This document shows, one piece after another, positions 58,701 to 64,000 of a DNA stretch of 64,000 nucleotides. The stretch is taken from the NCBI GenBank assembly GCA_001643675.2, contig LSRY02000024.1, positions 684,001 through 748,000 on the forward strand. Direction: 5' to 3'. This stretch comes from Monocercomonoides exilis. Lineage: Eukaryota > Preaxostyla > Oxymonadida > Polymastigidae. The stretch's first letter is position 1, and each line of letters begins with the position of its first letter. A model generated the notes under the pieces. The model was not told the origin of the DNA, ran no database searches, and was given only the letters and a program-made list of their open reading frames with translations. The translations under genes were made by a program, and so were the position numbers.

Positions 58701-60887
58701 AAAGAAGAGGAGGAGGTGGACACGGAGGAGTGGAGGAGGCAGAGGAAGAGGCAGAAGAAATAGAAGAAGAATTTAATGAAGAAGAAGAAGAAGAAGAAGA
58801 AGAAGAAGATGATGATGATGGAGAGGAAGAAGGTGAACGAGATAAAGAAAGTGAAGAAGTAGAGGAGGAGGAAGGAGAAGGAAATGAAGAAGAAGATGGA
58901 GAAGAGGAAAATGAAGAAGAAGAAGAAGAAGAAGAAGAAGCAAGCAATGATGGAGAAGTATTAGCAAGCCAGTTTTGTGTGATTTGCAAGTTTTGCAGCT
59001 GTTGAAAGTGCTGAAGTTGATATTGGAAGGGGAATTGTGACTGAAATGACTGAAATGTCTGAAATTGCTGTTGGTTTTGCAGTAAGTTTTGTTGGTTTTG
59101 TTGATTTTGCTGTTGAAATTGCTGAATTTGCTGAAGCTGTTGAAGTTGCAATTGATTTTGTTGGTTTTGCTGGTTTTGTTGAAGATTTAGTTGAAGATTT
59201 TGATTATTTTGTTGGTTTTGTTGAAGAAGAAGAAGAGGAGTCGGATTGGAGAGAGAAAGAAGAGGGGAGAAGGGGGTGAAGGTAAAGGCAGGTGTGGATG
59301 ATGATGAAGAAGAAGATGATGAAGGAGAAGAAATGGAAGAAGAAATGGAAGAAGAAAGAGAAGAAGAAGAAGAGGAGGAGGAGGAAGAAGATGATGAAGA
59401 CGAGGAAGATAAAGAGTTTGGTGGAGTTATTGAAGAGAATTGGTCAGAGAAAGAGGATGTGAACATTGAGGGAGAATTGAAAGTGGAAGGGAAGGAAGTA
59501 TCTGATGAGACATCGAGTGGGAAGGAAAGAGAAGGAGGAGTGGTGGAAGAGGAAGAAGAGGAGGAGGAAGAGGAAGAAGAAGGAGAAGAAGAAGAAGGAG
59601 AAGAAGAAGAAGGAGAGGAAGAGGACAAAGATAAAGAGGAAGAGGAAGAAGAAGATGATGATGAATTGGAAGATTGCAAATTGTCAGAAGAAGATGTTGA
59701 AGTGGTAGATGAAGATGGCTGAATGTTATTTGATTCAGAAAAGATAGGAACAGATGAGAGAGAAGTGGTGGGAGGAGCAATATATGATGATGATGAAGGG
59801 GAAGATGAAGAAGAAGCAGAAGATGAAGAAGAAGCAGAAGAAGGGGAAGAAGAAGGAGAGGGGGAGGAAGAAGGAGAAGAGGAAGAAGATTTGTTTTGAG
59901 AAGTGTTTGGAAGATAAACAGAAGCGCCAGTGTTAGAATTAGCTTTCGAATTTGCATTAGGTTTAAAAGAAGAGGAAACAGAAGAAGAAGATGATGCTGA
60001 TGAAGTGGAAGAAGAAGAAGAAGAAGAAGATGGAGAAGAAGTTGCTGAAGAAGAAGAAGAAGAAGAAGAAGATTGAGGAAAATGTGATGTTTTGATTGAG
60101 CGTGGAGGAGAAGAAAGAAGAGGTTGATCAGAAGAAGAAGAGGAAGAAGAGGAAGAAGAAGAGGAAGAAGATGATGAAAGAGAAGAATAAGTGGAATAAG
60201 AAGAAGAAGAAGAAGAAGAAGATGATGATGAAGATGACGATTGAGGTGTATAAATAGCAGATGAATAATATCGAGAATTGGGGGAAGATAAAGGCAATGA
60301 AGAAGAAGAAGAAGAAGAGGAAGAAGAAGAAGATGATAAAGAAGGATTAATAGAAGAATAAGAAGTTATAATTGGATCGGGAAGAAGAGACTGACTGGAA
60401 TAAGAAGAAGATTTTGAAGGAGCATATGAAATATTTGAAGAAGGAGAAGGAGAAGAGGAAGAAGAAGAGGAAGAAGAAGAGGAAGAGGAAGAAGAGGAAG
60501 AAGATGAATAATAAGTTGTTGATGAAGGCAATAAAGAAGAAGAAGAGGAAGAAGAAGAGGAAGAAGAGGGAGTAGCTAATAGAGAAGCATTAGAAGAGGA
60601 GGAGGAGAAAGTGGAAGAGGAAGAAGAGGAAGAGGAAGATTGAGAAGAAATCAGAGAAGATTGAATGGAAGGTGTCTTTTCCATTGGCTGAGCAGCCACT
60701 TTCAGAAGGGCAACAACAGGCACACCACACAGAAGATGCGGTGTCTCATACAACTTGGCAAACATCTCAGCATTCTTTTGGATGGAAAAGAAGGAGGGAA
60801 AAGAGGGGAAAAGAGGGAAAAGAGGGAAAAGAGGGAAAAGAGGGGAAAAGGAGAAAAGGAGAAAAGGAGAAAAATGAAAGGAGAAGG

Positions 60888-60961
<74 letters not shown>

Positions 60962-62202
60962 AATGGAGTATCAAAAATAATGAGAAGAATAATGATATAA
61001 TAACAATTATAAAGAAGTTGCCACAAAACAATAAAAAGTTAAAAAAAAAAAAGAATAAATGAGAATTATCATTCTCACATATTTAAAAGAGTTCTGAAAT
61101 TTTGAACTCAATAATTAACGAATCTATTCATAAAAATACAAATTACATTCTTTTCTTTTCTTTTCTTTTTTCTTTCTTTTTTCTTTCTTTCTTTCTTTTT
61201 TCTTTCTTTTACTCTCCTCTCCCTCTCTCCTTCACACACCTTCTCCCCAGCCCTGTCCCTTGTGAACTCCACTCTCCCGCTGAACGTGCGCTCCCCGCCC
61301 ATCACCGGCACCAGCAGCACCATCGGCGCCTCGTCCTCTTCTTTCAACACACACACACGAATAAACTCTGCTATCCCTTCCTCGCTGAACGGCAGCCTCA
61401 ACGCCTTCTGCACTGCTGCTGAGTGCAGATCCAGGCCTTCGATCTGCGGGCACACAGAATGCGGCTTCTCGCCGGCGCTCCCAAACATCTTTTCATCGGC
61501 CTCTTTCCAATCAAGCAGAACTATCATTGAAAGCGTGCTGGTGTCAGTCATCTTCACACGAAATAATCCTTCTTTGAACATCGCTGGAAACGAATGGCGT
61601 GTCACTGCCTGGGCTTCTTGCTGGGACGTCAGCCGAAGGAACGCACGATGCTCCTCCGGGTGCAGCTCCAGACGTGTCAGATTAAATCCAATGCTATTTT
61701 TAATTCCCCATTGAAATTCATTTTTTTAATAAAAATATTCAAAATAAATGAAAATGAAATGTTTTTATTGAAACGCAAACGCTTGAAAATGTTCTCGTAT
61801 TTGCTGTTCTGTAATGTTCGGATCAAGATTGTGCATAACTGCATATTTGTTTTGAATTGGTCTGTTTATATATATTGTTGTTCCTTTATAATTCTTCAAA
61901 AAAATTACTTTGATGGCATTCTAAAAAGAAATCATACAATCGTCTTTTTCCCACAAGCTGCAATAGCGTCTTCAACATTTTGCAGAGTGACAAATCCTGT
62001 TTGATAGACATCATTTTTCTGCTTTTTGTGAACAAGAAAAACTTTTGCGACATCCCAATTCTGTTCATTAAATGCAGCCACCAGATCTACTTGTAATGAT
62101 TGTGTCGACTTATATGTGAAAAATACTTTTTCTTCATATGATAAATCAATTACATCTTTGAAAGGAATTATTTTATTTTAAAAACAAACTTGGATCATCC
62201 AT
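52714..62202 (-). CDS. RRM-domain RNA-binding protein with giant serine-rich tail
   Basis: Five exons: 62202-62190, 62155-61938, 61893-61781, 61693-61240 and 60774-52714, 2952 aa. Splicing rebuilds RRM folds out of fragments that look like separate short frames. RRM1 (residues 10-90) has KVFFTYKST as RNP2, QTGFVTLQNVEDAIAACG as RNP1 and helix, and YKGTTIYINRP as strand 4. RRM2 starts KYAVMHNLDPNITEQQIREH and continues across the intron as FQAIGFNLTRLELHPEE and RAFLRLTSQQEAQAV. A third, divergent RRM-like unit ends at about residue 290 (SGRVEFTRDRAGEK, intron, NAEMFAKL, then GVPVVALLKVA). The tandem layout recalls PTB/hnRNP-L proteins, which is only a suggestion. The remaining 2,650 residues are dominated by Ser runs with Gln/Asn and Pro patches, and one ordered block near LTTRKPSAHRPTPADVISHS. 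The role is probably RNA binding with a disordered tail. Confidence 0.8.
60888..60961 (+). repeat. Poly-A and (GA)n tract inside an intron
   Basis: About 47 A residues followed by about 13 GA repeats. It lies in the 465-nt intron (61239-60775, minus-strand gene) that splits the third RRM-like unit, so the transcript carries (CU)n and poly-U there. An apparent poly-Phe N-terminus read through it is not coding. Confidence 0.9.
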
Positions 62203-62762
62203 TTCTCTCACAAAAAGAAGCGATATCCACAATTGATAAAATTATCAATACTATATAAGAACTTCGAAATATATATGCGCAATTATGATCAATTAAAATC
62301 CAACACTATTATGAAAAAACATTGAAGAAAACAAACTATTGCTTCTGCCCAAACAAAATAAAAAGTGCAAAGATTTTCCTCTTCAAAGCAAAGCGAGTAG
62401 ATTTAACTAAATTGGTTTTATAATTTTTTCTCTTCAGGACTCCAATTTTGGCAAATAATCCAAAATTATTGATCTTATAAATATTAAAAAGAAATTATAT
62501 ATTAATAATTTTTTATTTTCGGAAATTTTCAACAGCAGAAGACTTTCGTCGTTATTAACTTTTTGAAAAAGCTTATCCAAATACGCAATATTTTATAACA
62601 TAATCAACCAACAAAGATCAACGTTAATTTTCACATTCAAATTCAATCTATTTTGAGAATAATAATTTGCGCTTTTCTTTGAGTGCAAATCTGATCAAAG
62701 AAGTTCATGAGATGAGATGTGATGAAGAAAAGTATTTTAATAGGAATCTGAGAAAGTATTTC
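62203..62762. other. AT-rich intergenic region
   Basis: Spacer between the eL39 stop and the RRM-gene start, both on the minus strand. I see no gene or element. Confidence 0.6.
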
Positions 62763-63085
62763 TTAGAGGTTAAGCTTTGTGCGTCTCCAGTGATGACGTT
62801 TTGAGTTGTATCTGTTTGCAGAAAGAAACACAAAACAATAAAAACGAATGCAATAATTTTATCAATAATTTAAAACCTAATCTTTGTATCTTTCTTCAAT
62901 CTAAACCAGTTGGGAAGGGGTCTGTTCTGCTTGCGCAACTTTGCCATTTTTAACTTAATTTGAAGAGTCTTATGTGACGGCTATTTTGGTAATGGTGCAA
63001 AAAATGTATTAATACAATTTAAGATAAAGATAAAAAGTAGATCATCATGATATCATCGCAAAATAAGATTACAGAAACAGACCAT
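62763..63085 (-). CDS. RPL39: 60S ribosomal protein eL39
   Basis: Three exons: 63085-63083 (the ATG alone), 62980-62877 and 62811-62763, giving 51 aa, exactly the family length. The spliced N-terminus MPSHKTLQIKLKMAKL matches the eL39 start seen in plants and animals (MPSHK or MSSHK). The core has KQNRPLPNWFRL, and after the second intron RYNSKRHHWRRTKLNL, the universally conserved end. eL39 is a small basic protein lining the peptide exit tunnel of the large ribosomal subunit. The single-codon first exon is inferred from ATG|GTCTGT and AATAG|CCG, which alone give the conserved N-terminus. This gene is too short and too split to appear as an open frame. The stop is TAA, supporting standard stop codons. 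Confidence 0.93.
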
Positions 63086-63285
63086 TTCTTTGATCAAAAT
63101 CTATGGGTAATTTTTTATAAATTTAGGTTGTTTTTGATCATTATTCAGATTTTTTTTGAAAAAAAATATAAAATAATAATATAAAAATTAATATTTATTC
63201 GTGAGCATGATTTTTAAAACAAATGTTCCCAAAGAGAGTTCAATCAGTCACTTAAAAATTGAAGTGAACGGATTTTTATTTTTTA

Positions 63286-64000
63286 TTAGCAGCAAACACA
63301 AGGTCTTGAGCACAAATTCCTCATCGAAGGAGCTTTACTTCCTCTTCCACAATTTTCATCAAAGAACCTATTTCTATTTTGACGTGGTGGAATTTTGTTT
63401 CTTGCTGTTTGAGGTGATGGAGCGCATGGAGTTGGTTCTGGTTGGCAGGGTTCTTCTTTTGGTGGTGCACATTTTTCTTCTTTTGGAGCACATGGATCTT
63501 CCTTTGGACACTCTTCTTCTTTTTTCTCAGCTTTTGGTTTGGGAGCAAACGGATTCTTTCCGAAATTCTCTGGAAGTTTGATTTCTTGTCTTCCCATTTG
63601 ATCAATAGGCTTGTTGAACTCGTCAGGAACCTTAAAATTATAACCTTCAGGCTTCTTTTTGGAATAAGGATTTTTTGTTGTTTCCCACAACTCTTTTAAA
63701 GGCAATTGGCTAAGCAAATGATGCGAATATTCTTAATGAATTTAAAGAAAAATGAATTTCATACTTTCCAGATTTTGCTAATTCTTCAAGTGAAGGTCCT
63801 TGCTTAAATTTGTCCCCAGCATCATCCTTATTGTTCCAGACACCGCTAAATTTATCTGCCCATGGATTCGATTTTTCTTTTGAGCTATCTCCTTCCTTTG
63901 ATGGAGTGTCAAATGGATTATAATTGTCAAATCCTGGGTTTTTAAATATATCTCCAAATTCTGCAGAAAGCAGGCTAAATAATGAGAAAACGCAAAGCAA
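63286..64000 (-). CDS. Secreted Cys/Pro-rich protein, 5' end beyond the window
   Basis: Two exons visible: 64000-63765 (open at the edge) and 63709-63286, joined over a 55-nt intron (AA|GTATGA to GCTTAG). The edge sequence LLCVFSLFSLLSAEFGDIF reads as the hydrophobic core and cleavage end of a signal peptide, so the true ATG is probably only a few codons outside. The mature part has polar 'NP' segments (FKNPGFDNYNPFDTP, NPWADKFSGVW, NPFAPKPK). It is followed by a Cys-Pro-Lys-Glu repeat region (CPKEDPCAPKEEKCAP, CQPEPTPC) and a basic Cys-ending tail (NLCSRPCVCC). I recognise no family. A secreted or wall-associated, disulphide-rich protein is an inference from the signal peptide and the regular cysteines. 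Confidence 0.65.

Noticed and set aside
60775-61026. Poly-Phe hydrophobic N-terminus of the serine-rich frame
   Set aside because: It is translated intron (poly-T and CT repeats). The upstream exons with RRM sequence splice in phase at 60774.
61763-62202. A small single-RRM gene ending in TAA near 61765
   Set aside because: It would stop in the middle of RRM2. A GTTTGC donor just before the TAA and a TAG acceptor at 61694 complete the RRM in phase.
62763-63085. Alternative genetic code with TAA/TAG as Gln, as in some oxymonads
   Set aside because: eL39 ends in TAA at the exact family end, SPEF2 in TAG and CYFIP in TGA, so all three act as stops.
1-64000. tRNA, rRNA, CRISPR array, phage or bacterial operon
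   Set aside because: No cloverleaf B-box-like core, no rRNA-like stretch, no regular spacer array; introns throughout the genes indicate a eukaryotic nuclear locus.

Overview
This is a nuclear genome window from a flagellated, intron-bearing protist. The gene content and style fit an oxymonad (Preaxostyla, in the manner of Monocercomonoides or Blattamonas): motile-cilium genes, GT-AG introns mostly under 200 nt, very long serine- and glutamate-rich proteins, and large secreted right-handed beta-helix proteins with one transmembrane segment, one of them carrying a cytoplasmic kinase-like tail. The genus is an inference. The standard genetic code is supported by a complete 51-residue ribosomal protein eL39 that ends in TAA exactly where the family ends, and TAA, TAG and TGA all close genes here. 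I saw no tRNA, rRNA, CRISPR or prokaryotic operon.

Layout. 1-1564 (-): 5' part of an unknown multi-exon gene running off the left edge. 1768-3259 (+): helical-repeat-like protein. 3416-6241 (+): five-exon aldo-keto-reductase-like protein with serine-rich insertions and a C-terminal CAIL prenylation box. 6429-7185 (-): TrmO/TSAA-like protein, 49 bp from the divergent start of 7235-14571 (+), CYFIP/Sra-1 of the WAVE actin complex with a long Pro/acidic tail. 15499-17151 (+): HAD phosphatase of the phosphoglycolate/4-nitrophenyl phosphatase type. 17.2-20.6 kb: gene-poor DNA with nested TIR elements and a 572-bp-arm inverted repeat. 20638-28905 (-): giant beta-helix/TM/pseudokinase protein. 30200-32149 (+): unknown Trp/Glu-rich protein. 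32568-43306 (-): SPEF2/CPC1 of the ciliary central pair. 43477-45422 (-): ODAD1/CCDC114 of the outer-dynein-arm docking complex. 46240-49221 (-): beta-helix/TM protein without kinase tail. 49.2-52.2 kb: two TIR elements and a decayed pogo/Tigger-like transposase. 52714-62202 (-): RRM protein with a serine-rich tail of about 2,600 residues. 62763-63085 (-): eL39 with an ATG-only first exon. 63286-64000 (-): partial secreted Cys/Pro-rich protein.

Several genes share one architecture: AT-rich 5' exons split by short introns, then one long GC-richer 3' exon with no intron. Together the genes point to a cell with motile cilia, a WAVE-type actin system and a surface coat of large beta-helix proteins. 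All introns were placed by hand from GT-AG signals, reading phase and protein continuity; none has transcript support here.
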